Notes: generated by a model not told the origin, from the letters alone. 64,000 bases of DNA from JARRKC01 sp037388505 (GCA_037388505.1 JARRKC010000004.1:248001-312000), one strand, 5' to 3'. Positions 42,831-51,709 are shown, counted from the first letter of the stretch. Made by a program: numbers and translations.

Positions 42831-44291
42831 TCACCCTTTGACATTGCCGATCGGTACCAGGCGAACGATGGGCCGACTGAGCCCCGCGCGTCGCGTCGCA
42901 TCGACCACGTCATCGATGTCCTTGTAAGCGCCTCCCGCTTCTTCGGCCAGCCCTCGGTAAGATCCGGTCCGAACGTAGATTCCACGGCTCTCGAGATCCC
43001 GCTGAAGATCACGCCCCTTCCACATCTTCCTGGCTTTCGTCCGGCTCATGGCGCGCCCGCTTCCGTGCGCCGTGCTGAAGAACGTCTCGCTCCCGTTGCG
43101 AACTCCGACCAGGAGGTACGAACCGGTCTCCATGCTGCCTCCGATGATGACCGGCTGCCCCAGCTCCCGATAGCGCGCCGGCAATTCCGGCATCCCGGGG
43201 GCAAAGGCTCGAGTGGCCCCCTTGCGGTGAACGAGCAGTTCTCTGTCCCGACCGTCGACCTGGTGCGTTTCCAGCTTCGCAGTGTTGTGCGAGACGTCGT
43301 ATACCATCTCCATCTCGAGCTTTTCGGGAGACTTGGCGAAGACCTCTGAAAAGGCCTCGCGGACGTGATGCAGAATGATCTGCCGGTTGGCGAATGACAT
43401 ATTCAGACCGCATTTCATCGCCGCGAAATAGGCTTGACCCTCTGGTGAATCGAAGGGGGCGCAAGCCAACTCACGATCCCGGATCCAGATTCCATACTTC
43501 GACGCCATGACATTCAGAAAGAGCCTGAGATAGTCGGTCGCAACCTGGTGTCCAAATCCCCGGCTTCCACAATGGAACATGACGACGATCTGATTGGGGG
43601 TGTCCAGTCCAAACCGGGCCGCACCTTCGGGATCGACGACGTTTTCCGGCCGCACCACCTGAACTTCTAGATAATGGTTCCCGGAGCCGAGCGTCCCAAC
43701 CTGGTTGAAACCCCGCTCGACCGACCTGTCACTGATTTTCGAGGCATCCGCGCCCTCCATATGCCCGCGGCTTTCGGTGAGTTCGAGATCATCGGGCCAG
43801 CCGTAACCCTTTCGGACGCACCAGCCGGCACCTTCCTCCACCAGATCCCGGAACTGCCTCCTGGAGACTTTGAGTGCCCCACTGCTTCCGACGCCGGAGG
43901 GAACTCTCCGATAGAGCGCCTCGATCAGCTCCCGGATCTTCGGCTTGACCTCGTCCAACGTGAGGTTGGTCCGGACCAGCCGCATGCCGCAGTTGATGTC
44001 GAACCCTATCCCTCCGGGCGAAATCACACCCCCTGCTGCGGGGTCCATCGCAGCGACGCCACCGATCGGAAACCCGTATCCAAAATGACCATCCGGCATG
44101 CAATAGGCATATTTGACGATGCCGGGAAGCGTGGCCACGTTGGTCACCTGATCGATGACTGCCTCATCCATCTCGCGAAACAGCTTCTCCGACGCGATGA
44201 TGCGGGCGGGCACGTTCATGCCCTCTTTGAAGTCCGTTGAGACTTCCCAGACGTTCTCTGAAATGCGCTTGACGTTTTGCTGTTGCGCCAT
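42831..44291 (-). CDS. rtcB: RtcB RNA ligase
   Basis: A GTP- and Mn2+-dependent ligase that joins RNA 2',3'-cyclic phosphate ends to 5'-OH ends in RNA repair or tRNA splicing. Key residues are all present: the metal-binding GFDINCG (Asp98, Cys101), GSGNHYLEV (His206), MFHCGSRGFGH (His240), YDVSHNTA (His335) and the guanylylated His409 in STAHGSGRAM. Length is 486 residues, full length and without the intein found in some. It is followed by the archease gene on the same transcript and is divergent from the primase-like gene across about 290 bases. A TATATACT run on its strand near 44390 may belong to its promoter. Confidence 0.97.
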   Translation of the reverse strand: MAQQQNVKRISENVWEVSTDFKEGMNVPARIIASEKLFREMDEAVIDQVTNVATLPGIVKYAYCMPDGHFGYGFPIGGVAAMDPAAGGVISPGGIGFDINCGMRLVRTNLTLDEVKPKIRELIEALYRRVPSGVGSSGALKVSRRQFRDLVEEGAGWCVRKGYGWPDDLELTESRGHMEGADASKISDRSVERGFNQVGTLGSGNHYLEVQVVRPENVVDPEGAARFGLDTPNQIVVMFHCGSRGFGHQVATDYLRLFLNVMASKYGIWIRDRELACAPFDSPEGQAYFAAMKCGLNMSFANRQIILHHVREAFSEVFAKSPEKLEMEMVYDVSHNTAKLETHQVDGRDRELLVHRKGATRAFAPGMPELPARYRELGQPVIIGGSMETGSYLLVGVRNGSETFFSTAHGSGRAMSRTKARKMWKGRDLQRDLESRGIYVRTGSYRGLAEEAGGAYKDIDDVVDATRRAGLSRPIVRLVPIGNVKG

Positions 44292-44578
44292 CTCGCATCT
44301 CCCTTCCCACTGTCTCCAGCAGGACCTCCATGATGGCTTTCCCTTGGCGTGGACCTACTGGTGTCCCGGTTAGAACCGTCTCCCAGTATATAGAGGTGCC
44401 GTCGAGCAATAGTCGAGGGTCACCGGGTCGCCAAAGCCTCCTTCCATCTGCCCACCGTAGCTGGAGAAGACGGGCGATGATTCCGCAAGACTCGCGGCGA
44501 CGCCCCTTTGGCCCCGAGCAAGCGGTATAGAATGAGAGTTGCCTCGAGCTGGCCATCGCACCCGCCCGGAGACTCGGA

Positions 44579-46036
44579 ATGAGTGTACCGCCGAATCTAT
44601 ATACTGACGCTCATATTCGAGCGAGGATGACCGAGTTTCTCGGTGGATCCTCGCTTGAATCTGCAACGGCCGTGTACCTGGCTGACCAGGAAGACGACAT
44701 CGTCTGGCGATGGAGCGCTCGTCCGGTCTCCGACTTGTACTACTGCCTGGAGGACCACCGCGATCTGACCCGTTCGCTGTGGGATCGAGAGTATCTGCTC
44801 ATTCACCTGGATATCGAATACGTCAATTTCGATTTTCCCGGTGAGCCCTATTTGGATCCCGAAAGGAGCTTCGAACTGCAGGCTCCCGTCGTCGAGTCGA
44901 TCTACACAACCCTGAATCAACTCGGCATCCGTTGCCTGCATTTGCTCAGCGGTCGCGGCCACCATTTCGTCTGGCAGATTCATCAAACGTCTGAGGCCTT
45001 CCGCCGGCTGACCGAATTCGGTCATATTCTGCCCTCGCTCGAGAAGCGCTATGCCGAGATCGAGTCGCCCTCCGGAGAGCACGTGACGGAAGTGCTGGCT
45101 CGAGCCTTCGCAGGTCTGGGACAGGTCATCGAGTTCCTCGCCCATCGGATCCAGGAGTCTGCGGCCGTCGGCTGCCGTATTCCCGTTCAGATCACGGATC
45201 TGGTCGTCGGACCCGTGGAACGAGGGAGAGAGATCGTCTGTTTGGACATCTCCGAATACGGGGATCCGCTGCACACGCGCAAGACCGGTCTGCCGTTCAG
45301 TACCTACCAGAAACCCGAGCGAAGGAGACCCCAGATCGGAGAACACGTCGTCACGCAGTTGCCGACTCTTTTCGTCGTCCCGGTCAGCCGGGAAGTGCCA
45401 ATCGCTTTGGGAATCCGGGCCATGCGAAATGTCGACGACGTTCTGCGCATCGCTCGTGAAACGTCGACATTCATACCCACGCAGGACGACGGGACGGCGA
45501 CGTTGATTGAGGAGTACACGAAATCGGACTTGGCCCGCTTCCACCGATGGTTCTACTCGCAGGAGCACGACCCGCCTGAAAAGTGGCCTGCCTCCTACGA
45601 CCGGACTCCGCTGGAACTGCTACCCAAATGCGTTCGAATCATACTCGAAGAGCCGAACGATCATCTGCTGAACCTGTCCTACATCCAGTTGCTCACCCGG
45701 TCGCTGCTGGCCTTCGGCTGGCATCCCCGTCACATCGCAGGCTTGATAAGGTCGAAATACGAGAGGGACTTCGGCTGGGGAGACCGCTGGAGGTTCTATG
45801 ACCCCGCCTTCCGGGCCGATTTCTACACGCGACTGTTCGCCGGATTGATTCAGGTGGGACGCGATGAGGGCGTTGATTTTACCTGCTGGTCGACCAAGGA
45901 GAAAGGTCAGTGCATCCAGCCCAATGTCGGTTGCGCGATCGACGAATTCAAGGAATCACTCCTACTGAGGAGGAAACATGAGCGAATGGCCTGTAGGCCT
46001 TTCAACAGGCTGCTTTTACCGGAGAAACATTCTTGA
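44579..46036 (+). CDS. Archaeo-eukaryotic-type primase-like protein with PriL-like cysteine domain
   Basis: A 485-residue protein with the marks of the archaeo-eukaryotic primase (AEP) superfamily. Motif I is LIHLDIEYV with Asp78 and Glu80, motif II is LSGRGHHFVWQI (124-134), and a possible motif III is VCLDISEYG (Asp223) followed by HTRKTGLPFSTYQKP (Arg234, Lys245), like the R-x-x-x-S-x-x-x-K end of the fold. The C-terminal third begins LLPKCVRIIL (Cys351) and ends with CWSTKEKGQCIQPNVGC (Cys436, 445, 452). This four-Cys spacing, with a helical stretch between the first and second Cys, resembles the Fe-S domain of the PriL primase subunit. The start ATG is 13 bases after the Cys-less upstream region and a TATAGAAT -10-like box at 44526-44533. 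Its function in bacteria (repair synthesis, lesion bypass, priming) is not established. It overlaps the next gene by 59 bases. Confidence 0.6.
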   Translation: MSVPPNLYTDAHIRARMTEFLGGSSLESATAVYLADQEDDIVWRWSARPVSDLYYCLEDHRDLTRSLWDREYLLIHLDIEYVNFDFPGEPYLDPERSFELQAPVVESIYTTLNQLGIRCLHLLSGRGHHFVWQIHQTSEAFRRLTEFGHILPSLEKRYAEIESPSGEHVTEVLARAFAGLGQVIEFLAHRIQESAAVGCRIPVQITDLVVGPVERGREIVCLDISEYGDPLHTRKTGLPFSTYQKPERRRPQIGEHVVTQLPTLFVVPVSREVPIALGIRAMRNVDDVLRIARETSTFIPTQDDGTATLIEEYTKSDLARFHRWFYSQEHDPPEKWPASYDRTPLELLPKCVRIILEEPNDHLLNLSYIQLLTRSLLAFGWHPRHIAGLIRSKYERDFGWGDRWRFYDPAFRADFYTRLFAGLIQVGRDEGVDFTCWSTKEKGQCIQPNVGCAIDEFKESLLLRRKHERMACRPFNRLLLPEKHS

Positions 46037-46841
46037 TTGCCTCGGGGAAATCCAGCAAAGTGGCTTCAGCCTCGTAGAGATCTGCTCCGCATCGAGGCAT
46101 CTGGACTACCATGACCGCACCGCAGTCGAAGCGGCCGCTCGCAAATTGCGTGAACTGAAGCTCGAACCCTACTCCTTTCACGCACCGTTCGCCGACCATA
46201 TCGACATCAGTAGCCCGAATGCGGACGAGAGGGACAGAGCAGTCCGGGAAATCATGACCGCGGCGGAGGCCGCAGCCACTCTCGGGGTGGGCTACTTCGT
46301 CATCCACCCCGGTCCGGAGCGGAGTGGAATCCCTCATTCAGAAAAGTTCAGCCGCCTGGAAGCAGCGGCTGGAGGTCTCAATCGCGTGGCCGAGCGCTGC
46401 ATTCAGCTCGGACTCGGATTGGTGCTGGAGAACATGTTGCCCCATCTCTTTGCCGGCCACGTACGTGATCTCCTCTGGATTCTCGGATCGCTCGAGACGA
46501 CCCATGTCGGGATCTGCCTCGACACGGGTCACGCCTATCTCTCCGGCGATCTTACGACCGTCGTCCATAAGTTGTCCGGCCATCTCTGGATGGTTCATGC
46601 CCACGACAACTGGGGGAAGCGAGACGATCACCGTCCTCCCGGTGAAGGTGCCATCGACTGGCGAGCGCTCCTCCACCAACTGCATGCCGGAGGTTTTCAC
46701 GGGGCCTTCATCATGGAAGTGTCGGGCGAGATCGCGAACGACGAAGTCCTGCGACGGGCTCAGGAGGCCCAGCAGTACCTCCGTGATATCTCCCGCGAGG
46801 TCCTTCTGGCCAACCTCACCGGGCAGGACAACCGTCTCTGA
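45978..46841 (+). CDS. Sugar phosphate isomerase/epimerase (AP endonuclease 2-like TIM barrel)
   Basis: A 287-residue TIM-barrel protein of the xylose-isomerase-like group. Metal-binding and active-site stretches are FHAPFADHIDISSP, FVIHPGP, LVLENM, GICLDTGHAYLSGD, WMVHAHDN and AFIMEVSG, which keep the His/Glu/Asp ligands of the family. Members include sugar epimerases and also the DNA-repair endonuclease IV; the short loops here suggest the former, but the cytoplasmic context with a primase-like protein keeps a nucleic-acid role open. The ATG at 45978 has a perfect AGGAGG site (CTGAGGAGGAAAC), although it lies inside the last 59 bases of the primase-like gene, in a different frame. Confidence 0.8.
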   Translation: MSEWPVGLSTGCFYRRNILDCLGEIQQSGFSLVEICSASRHLDYHDRTAVEAAARKLRELKLEPYSFHAPFADHIDISSPNADERDRAVREIMTAAEAAATLGVGYFVIHPGPERSGIPHSEKFSRLEAAAGGLNRVAERCIQLGLGLVLENMLPHLFAGHVRDLLWILGSLETTHVGICLDTGHAYLSGDLTTVVHKLSGHLWMVHAHDNWGKRDDHRPPGEGAIDWRALLHQLHAGGFHGAFIMEVSGEIANDEVLRRAQEAQQYLRDISREVLLANLTGQDNRL

Positions 46842-46949
46842 TTGTCCGCCTGCCATGGTCGTGGCCTCCGGGAAAGCTGATCGGCGCATCGAAGCTCGGA
46901 CGTCCGTATCACACTGCCCGGGTTTCTCATTGGGCACTGGGGGGTTATC

Positions 46950-47573
46950 CTACTCGAAATGGACGTCCTCGACGCCTTTGACCACCGTCCCGTTGTAGAG
47001 CGATGATACCTGCCGGAGCGTCAGCGCCTGGTCGAACTCAGTGAAAGCCGAGATCCCATCCGCGGGCACCGTCAGGTCGTACCAGCGCAGCCCGGCGGAC
47101 GCGGCCGTGTGGAGCACACAGATATTGGATACGGTCCCAACGATGACGAGGTGATCCACTCGCCAGACACATCTCAGAAAATGGTCGAGCCACGTCCCGT
47201 AGAAACCATCGTAGCGGTTCTTGGGACAGACCAAATCTCCATCCAGGGGCTTCAGATCATCGACGATTTCCCAACCCCAGGTGCCGCTTACACAGTGCCT
47301 GGGCCAAATACGGAATTCCGGATCATCCTCCACCTGGGTGTCCTGCGTGTAGATGAGACGAACCCCCGCTTTGCGAGCCGTTTCGATCAGGAGCCGAATC
47401 CGAGGAACCGTTTCTCTTGCAGCGGGACAAACCAGGCTGCCTTCCTCGAGGACGAAGTCCTTCTGCATGTCGACTACGATCAGGGCACATCGGGCCGCCT
47501 GGATTTGAGCCCTGCGCGCGATCTCGATGGTCGGGACTTCGACACGTCCAGACGGGATGAACGAGAAGGACAT
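46950..47573 (-). CDS. Isochorismatase-family cysteine hydrolase
   Basis: A 207-residue hydrolase of the nicotinamidase/isochorismatase fold. The Asp-Lys-Cys triad is visible as VVDMQKDF (Asp35), CPKNRYDGF (Lys118) and GTVSNICVLHTA (Cys152), so it should be active as an amidohydrolase on a small molecule such as nicotinamide, N-carbamoyl compounds or similar. A DxE/His metal site is not obvious in the usual place, which argues a little against nicotinamidase. Start ATG at 47571-47573 lacks a strong ribosome-binding site. It is convergent with the TIM-barrel gene. Confidence 0.9.
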   Translation of the reverse strand: MSFSFIPSGRVEVPTIEIARRAQIQAARCALIVVDMQKDFVLEEGSLVCPAARETVPRIRLLIETARKAGVRLIYTQDTQVEDDPEFRIWPRHCVSGTWGWEIVDDLKPLDGDLVCPKNRYDGFYGTWLDHFLRCVWRVDHLVIVGTVSNICVLHTAASAGLRWYDLTVPADGISAFTEFDQALTLRQVSSLYNGTVVKGVEDVHFE

Positions 47574-47638
47574 GATTCAGTTGTCGTCCCCTTCCCTGTC
47601 CGAGAAGGGCCGAGGATCCCGACTTGCGAGAGACTCAC

Positions 47639-47989
47639 TCAGGTCCTGGGAATCTGGAGTTGACCCAGAGAACGGCAGATCCTGGCCTGGCGCTCCTTGG
47701 TGCTGTCGTAGTAGTCCCGAAGCCAGATTCTGAACCTCTCCGGGTCATAATGAAGAGCGTCGCAGCACCACCGATAGCTGCCCGGATAGAGTTCGTCGGA
47801 TACGAACCACTCTCGGGCGTCGGCGTACCAGTCGTCCTTTCTCGGCCACCGGGAACGTTTGGGTTTGATGATGTCTCGAAACGCCTGGATGAGCACGGCC
47901 ATGGCGAGCTTGCGGGCACTCTCATCCATGCGGGGTTTCTTGCGTGGTGCTTCGGCTGCCAGCTTTATCTCTATGCGTGGTTGGAGCAT
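47639..47989 (-). CDS. Small conserved protein with W-F-x-S-D and D-P motifs
   Basis: A 116-residue basic protein. The middle ADAREWFVSDE...YRWCCDALHYDPERFRIWL resembles a small family in which a DAxxWxxSDD element is followed by Cys-x-x-Leu-x-x-Asp-Pro and an Arg-rich helix; these often look like DNA-binding modules encoded by phages and proteobacteria, but no function is known. The start ATG has GAGGTAA before it. It lies 65 bases upstream of the isochorismatase gene and 53 bases downstream of the nucleotidyltransferase gene, all on the same strand, so one transcript is plausible. Confidence 0.6.
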   Translation of the reverse strand: MLQPRIEIKLAAEAPRKKPRMDESARKLAMAVLIQAFRDIIKPKRSRWPRKDDWYADAREWFVSDELYPGSYRWCCDALHYDPERFRIWLRDYYDSTKERQARICRSLGQLQIPRT

Positions 47990-48042
47990 TGATTTACCTC
48001 GGCGTTTTGTCTGTGGTTATGCTTGTCCTACCTTTGCGGTAT

Positions 48043-48993
48043 CTATCCGACCTTTGCTCTCACAGGAACTCGGCTGTCGAAATTGGGCTTGAGACCGAAT
48101 CGTTCGATCGTCTCGAGGATTCTCTCGGGCCTTTCCCAGTCGCTCCAATACAGGTCTTTCAATTTGTAGAACAGACTGTGATCGGTCACGCGGGCAAGAA
48201 TCTGACTGGACAGATCCGTGGTGGGAATATCCTCGTACACAAGGGAGAGAAACAGTTCCTTCTCGTCGGCTCCAATGGCCCCATCCTGGACTGCAAACAG
48301 AATGTTCAGATACTGATTGAAGCGGTAGACGACCGAAGGCACCAGTTGCCAGCCCAATTCCCAGAGCCCTTTCAACCGCGCGGTCACAATCATCGTGTTC
48401 CAATAGAACCCGGACCTCCACCACTCGAAGGCTTCCCGTGCGGACGGCTTATCGCGGAATCTGCTGATTTCGTGGGTTCCGTGAATCCAGCCGGACGAAT
48501 GCTCGTAGGCTCGCCCCGGCTCGACCCATCCGTAGTCCGTTTCAGGCCGATCAGCCTTGACTCCGCTTAGAATCAACTTGCGTGGAAATGTCTCCGCCAG
48601 GCGAATCGTCTCGTCGATCTGCTCCATGAACCGGTCTTCCGGAAAAACGAAGTGATCGCCGGGTACGATCAGTGCGGTAGCCTCGGGATCCTCGGCAAGT
48701 ATTTCCGTAACCGCCAAGAAAGCACCGACTGCGGATCCCCTCTGCTCGGGTTGCTCGATGAAGCGGCCGGGGAAATCCTCTCCGAAAAAACACCGCTGAT
48801 CCTTCGAGACGATGGTTACGATCCGCTCCGGATCGACAATCCTCGCCGTCCTTTGCAGCGTGTGAGCCAACATCGAACGGGTCCCACAGAACGCGCAGAA
48901 TTGCTTCGGGCAAGGAACCTCGAACCACTCCTCGATGTGTTTCTGGATTCTGCTTCCGTGACTATCTGCGAGTACGATCGCCCAGACCGACAT
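48043..48993 (-). CDS. Mannose-1-phosphate guanylyltransferase-like nucleotidyltransferase
   Basis: A sugar nucleotidyltransferase of about 316 residues, related to mannose-1-phosphate guanylyltransferase. Family features are IVPGDHFVFPED (nucleotide-binding Asp), LILSGVKADRPETDYGWVEP (mannose-1-phosphate site) and FYWNTMIVTARLKGLWELG. The nucleotide-binding signature at the N-terminus is altered: VLADSHGSRI stands where LAGGSGTRLWP is usual, although the following PKQFCAF is kept. Either it uses a different nucleotide or has lost activity. The start ATG has GGAGGAGG at good spacing. No other sugar-nucleotide gene is in the neighbourhood. Confidence 0.72.
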   Translation of the reverse strand: MSVWAIVLADSHGSRIQKHIEEWFEVPCPKQFCAFCGTRSMLAHTLQRTARIVDPERIVTIVSKDQRCFFGEDFPGRFIEQPEQRGSAVGAFLAVTEILAEDPEATALIVPGDHFVFPEDRFMEQIDETIRLAETFPRKLILSGVKADRPETDYGWVEPGRAYEHSSGWIHGTHEISRFRDKPSAREAFEWWRSGFYWNTMIVTARLKGLWELGWQLVPSVVYRFNQYLNILFAVQDGAIGADEKELFLSLVYEDIPTTDLSSQILARVTDHSLFYKLKDLYWSDWERPERILETIERFGLKPNFDSRVPVRAKVG

Positions 48994-49612
48994 CTCGTCT
49001 AACCTCCTCCTCTGAAAGTCCACTCGAAACCCGGGACTCTTTTTGGTCCGGAGTCGGGAGCCGACGCTCACTCGAGGAAGGGACTAGCAAGCCGGTCCCG
49101 ACTCCGAACACCAGCGGGACGAGTAACGCCTGCAAGACTAAATTCGCGAGCGGCCTTGCGACAATTGGGAGAAAGCCGAATCGATCATAGGGATTCGCCT
49201 TAGCCCACCTCGGGGCAGGCAGCAGGACAGGCCTGTGGTGGTCACCGCTGGAGGCCTCGGAACTCCCTACAGTGGGCTGAACAGGCCTCCGCCTCCCCCA
49301 AGAGGACCAACGTACTGGGCGGACTTGATTTGCTGTTGCGCAGGGTTGACTACTCCGCTACAGTATCGGTTGGTCGATGTCGTGTGTGCTTCGTCCCGTA
49401 CGTTTTGTGGGTTTCTGTGATCCGAAAGTGCAGGTGGGGCGGCTGCGGATCGAGTAACGAATGCTCCCGCTGAGATTTGGACGGTACAGCGACGGGGGCA
49501 GACAGCAAGGCGTTGCATGCACCTGAGGGGTTGTGTCCGCACTCGGGGTGTTTGCCAGGTGCGAGCCGGAACGGAAACGAACTGAAGAGCGAGCAAAAAA
49601 GGACCGTCCATC
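48994..49612. other. Intergenic region, about 620 bases, no clear gene
   Basis: Lies between the nucleotidyltransferase gene (minus) and the response regulator (plus). Frames in it on both strands are short, Pro/Cys-rich and without ribosome-binding sites. A Pro-rich run (CCGCCTCCCCCAAGAGGACC) around 49290-49310 stands out. It probably contains the regulator's promoter but no hexamer pair was convincing. Confidence 0.3.
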
Positions 49613-50278
49613 ATGTCTACGCAGCGGACCCCCGTCAGGATCCTGATCGTCGACGATCACCCAGCTATTCGTTTCGGCCTCCAGGCCCTCCTTTCCGAGG
49701 AGCCGGGCTTTGAGGTCTGCGGACAGGCAGAGAACTTCCGTAAGGCCGTGACGGCGTTCCGTGCCCTCCATCCGGATCTCGTGATCGTTGATATCTCGTT
49801 GGATGAGGGCAACGGGCTGGACCTGATTCGACAGCTGGCCGGCGACGCGCCTCATTGCAGGTTTCTTGTCGTCTCATTTCACGATGAGAAGCTTTACGCG
49901 GAAAGGGCGCTCTCTGTGGGCGCTTCCGGCTATGTAAGCAAACGGGAGCCGCTCGAGCAAATCGTCACCGCAGTCCGTCGAGTTGCGGCCGGTCACCTGT
50001 ACTACAGCCAGGAAGTGTCGGAGCTCTTCCTGAGAAAGTATGCCGGGTCTCCAAGACCCGAAGTCTCGGTCTCCCACCTGTCGCGCCTGTCGAGACGGGA
50101 ACTGGAGATCTTCGAACTCGTTGGCCGGGGATACGAAACCAGCGAAATTGCCGAAAGACTGTTCATAAGCCCGAAAACGGTCTCAACGCACTACGAGAAC
50201 ATCAAGCATAAACTCGGATTGGACAGCAAAACGGAGCTCGTCCGCCACGCGGTTACGTGGCTGAACGAAGAGCATTGA
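49613..50278 (+). CDS. LuxR/NarL-type response regulator, orphan
   Basis: A two-component response regulator of 221 residues. Receiver domain: Asp14 and Asp15 (ILIVDDHPAIR), phosphoacceptor Asp60 (VIVDISLDEG), Ser in FLVVSFHDE and Lys in GYVSKREP. The C-terminal helix-turn-helix is RLSRRELEIFELVGRGYETS through ISPKTVSTHYENIKHKLGL. This is the NarL/FixJ layout. No sensor kinase gene adjoins it, so it is an orphan. The ATG is well placed after AAAAAAGGACCG. It is convergent with the following kinase gene, with three bases between the stops. Confidence 0.95.
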   Translation: MSTQRTPVRILIVDDHPAIRFGLQALLSEEPGFEVCGQAENFRKAVTAFRALHPDLVIVDISLDEGNGLDLIRQLAGDAPHCRFLVVSFHDEKLYAERALSVGASGYVSKREPLEQIVTAVRRVAAGHLYYSQEVSELFLRKYAGSPRPEVSVSHLSRLSRRELEIFELVGRGYETSEIAERLFISPKTVSTHYENIKHKLGLDSKTELVRHAVTWLNEEH

Positions 50279-50281
50279 CGC

Positions 50282-50863
50282 TCAGGGCAATCCCTGGTGA
50301 GAAGCGGGGAGCAGTCCCAGCCGGGATCCTATCCTGAGATCGATTTCCGCATCGAGTTGGGCCAACGTACCCACGTTTCTGATCGTCACGTCTGCCAAGT
50401 TGACCGTGTCGCCAATATGGAAGAGCTCTTCCTCTTCCATGTCCTGCTCCAGAAACATCGCGAAGCCCCTGGGGTCCCTTTCCGCCGCGCGTTCGCTGAT
50501 TCGGGCGAACCGGGCCCGCTGGTCGTCGATCGTGACGTTGACGAGGAGAAACTGGGGGTAGTGATCACGCAGCGCCCCCACGTCTTCCGGCGTCCGCACT
50601 CCAGCGATCACAGCCTTCTCACATCCGGAGGCATCGACCGCCTCGATGACCGTCCGCGCAAAGAAATCTGCCCCCTTTTCCTCGATGACCTGGGCCGAAA
50701 TCTGATGGAGATTCTTCCGATTCGGGTGAAGTCCTCGCTTCTCCGCGAGCTGCGCGACCAGTCGCCCAATCGAGAACACCTCCATGCCGTATCTATCGCT
50801 CAGATAGTCCGCAAGTTCATCCTTTCCACAACCGCTTCGCCCTACCACACCGATCACCTGCAT
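50282..50863 (-). CDS. Small P-loop nucleotide kinase-like protein
   Basis: A 193-residue P-loop NTPase with Walker A GVVGRSGCGKDELADYL at the start. Its pattern, FSIGRLVAQLAEKRGLHPNR then ADFFARTVIEAVDASGCEKA and VIAGVRTPEDVGALRDHYPQ, resembles the archaeal UPF0200/dephospho-CoA-kinase-related family rather than adenylate kinase. It likely phosphorylates a small nucleotide-like substrate; which one is not known. Start ATG at 50861-50863 is close behind the DUF72 gene region. It is the first or sole gene of its transcript. Confidence 0.7.
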   Translation of the reverse strand: MQVIGVVGRSGCGKDELADYLSDRYGMEVFSIGRLVAQLAEKRGLHPNRKNLHQISAQVIEEKGADFFARTVIEAVDASGCEKAVIAGVRTPEDVGALRDHYPQFLLVNVTIDDQRARFARISERAAERDPRGFAMFLEQDMEEEELFHIGDTVNLADVTIRNVGTLAQLDAEIDLRIGSRLGLLPASHQGLP

Positions 50864-50911
50864 TGCCGGCCTCTTCTTTCTTGAAGTCTGAAGGTTTCGA
50901 CGTCCGGCAAT

Positions 50912-51661
50912 TCAGGCATGGACGCTCTCCCTCAGCATGCTTTGGAGCTCCCTGGCATTCTGCACCGCGTATCCGGACTGATCATTGTCGAAGTAGCAGA
51001 AGACGTCACGTCCTTCTCGGGCCCAAGACGACAACCGCCCGGCCCACCCTGCCAGCGCCTGTGTCTGGTACCTGCCCTGGTACGGCCCATCGGGCCCGTG
51101 CAATCGCACATAGACGAATCCGCCCGGCGTTTCGATTGGCGAGAGTCGCCCGTCCAAGTCGTAGATGCAGAACGCTCTGTTCTTCCCTTCGAGCAATTCG
51201 TAAATATGCGAGTCGAACCAGCTCGGATCTCGGAACTCGAAGGCAAAGCGCAACTGAGGCAGCACTTTCAGAAACTCCTCGAACCGTCCGAGATTGAGGC
51301 GCCAACGGGGAGGCAGCTGAAACAGGATGGGACCGAGAGTGTTTCCCAACGACCGGATTCTTCCCAGGAAGTTGCCGACCGATTCGCGTGGATCCTTCAG
51401 CTTCTTCATATGGGTGATGTACCGGCTGGCTTTGACGGAGAACAGGAAACCGTCGGGCACACTCTCCCGCCACGTCACCAGGGTCTCCTGCGTGGGCAGG
51501 CTGTAGAAGGAGTTGTTGATCTCCACGGAGTCGAAGTACTGCCGATAGTGACGCAGGAAATCATCCGTAGCCAACCCCTTGGGGTAGAAGACGGGCTGCC
51601 AGTGTTTGTAGTGCCAGCCCGAAGTACCGATACGGATTCGCTGCCGCCAGTCAGTCCCCAC
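50912..51661 (-). CDS. DUF72 domain protein
   Basis: A 249-residue DUF72 protein, a TIM-barrel relative of unknown activity. It begins with the diagnostic RIRIGTSGWHYKHWQPVFYP, then FDSVEINNSFYSLPTQETLV and DGFLFSVKASRYITHMKKL. FQLPPRWRLNLGRFEEFLKV is a further hallmark. No signal peptide. It is 48 bases upstream of the kinase-like gene on the same strand and downstream of the HPF-cold-shock gene. Confidence 0.9.
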   Translation of the reverse strand: MGTDWRQRIRIGTSGWHYKHWQPVFYPKGLATDDFLRHYRQYFDSVEINNSFYSLPTQETLVTWRESVPDGFLFSVKASRYITHMKKLKDPRESVGNFLGRIRSLGNTLGPILFQLPPRWRLNLGRFEEFLKVLPQLRFAFEFRDPSWFDSHIYELLEGKNRAFCIYDLDGRLSPIETPGGFVYVRLHGPDGPYQGRYQTQALAGWAGRLSSWAREGRDVFCYFDNDQSGYAVQNARELQSMLRESVHA

Positions 51662-51709
51662 TTCGGCCTTTCTTCGAGGCTCTGAGGACCGCGTATCCGC
51701 GGCCCCTAT

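Noticed and set aside
49235..49614. Small Pro/Cys-rich frames on both strands before the response regulator
   Set aside because: No ribosome-binding sites, low-complexity composition and frames on both strands of similar length; treated as intergenic.
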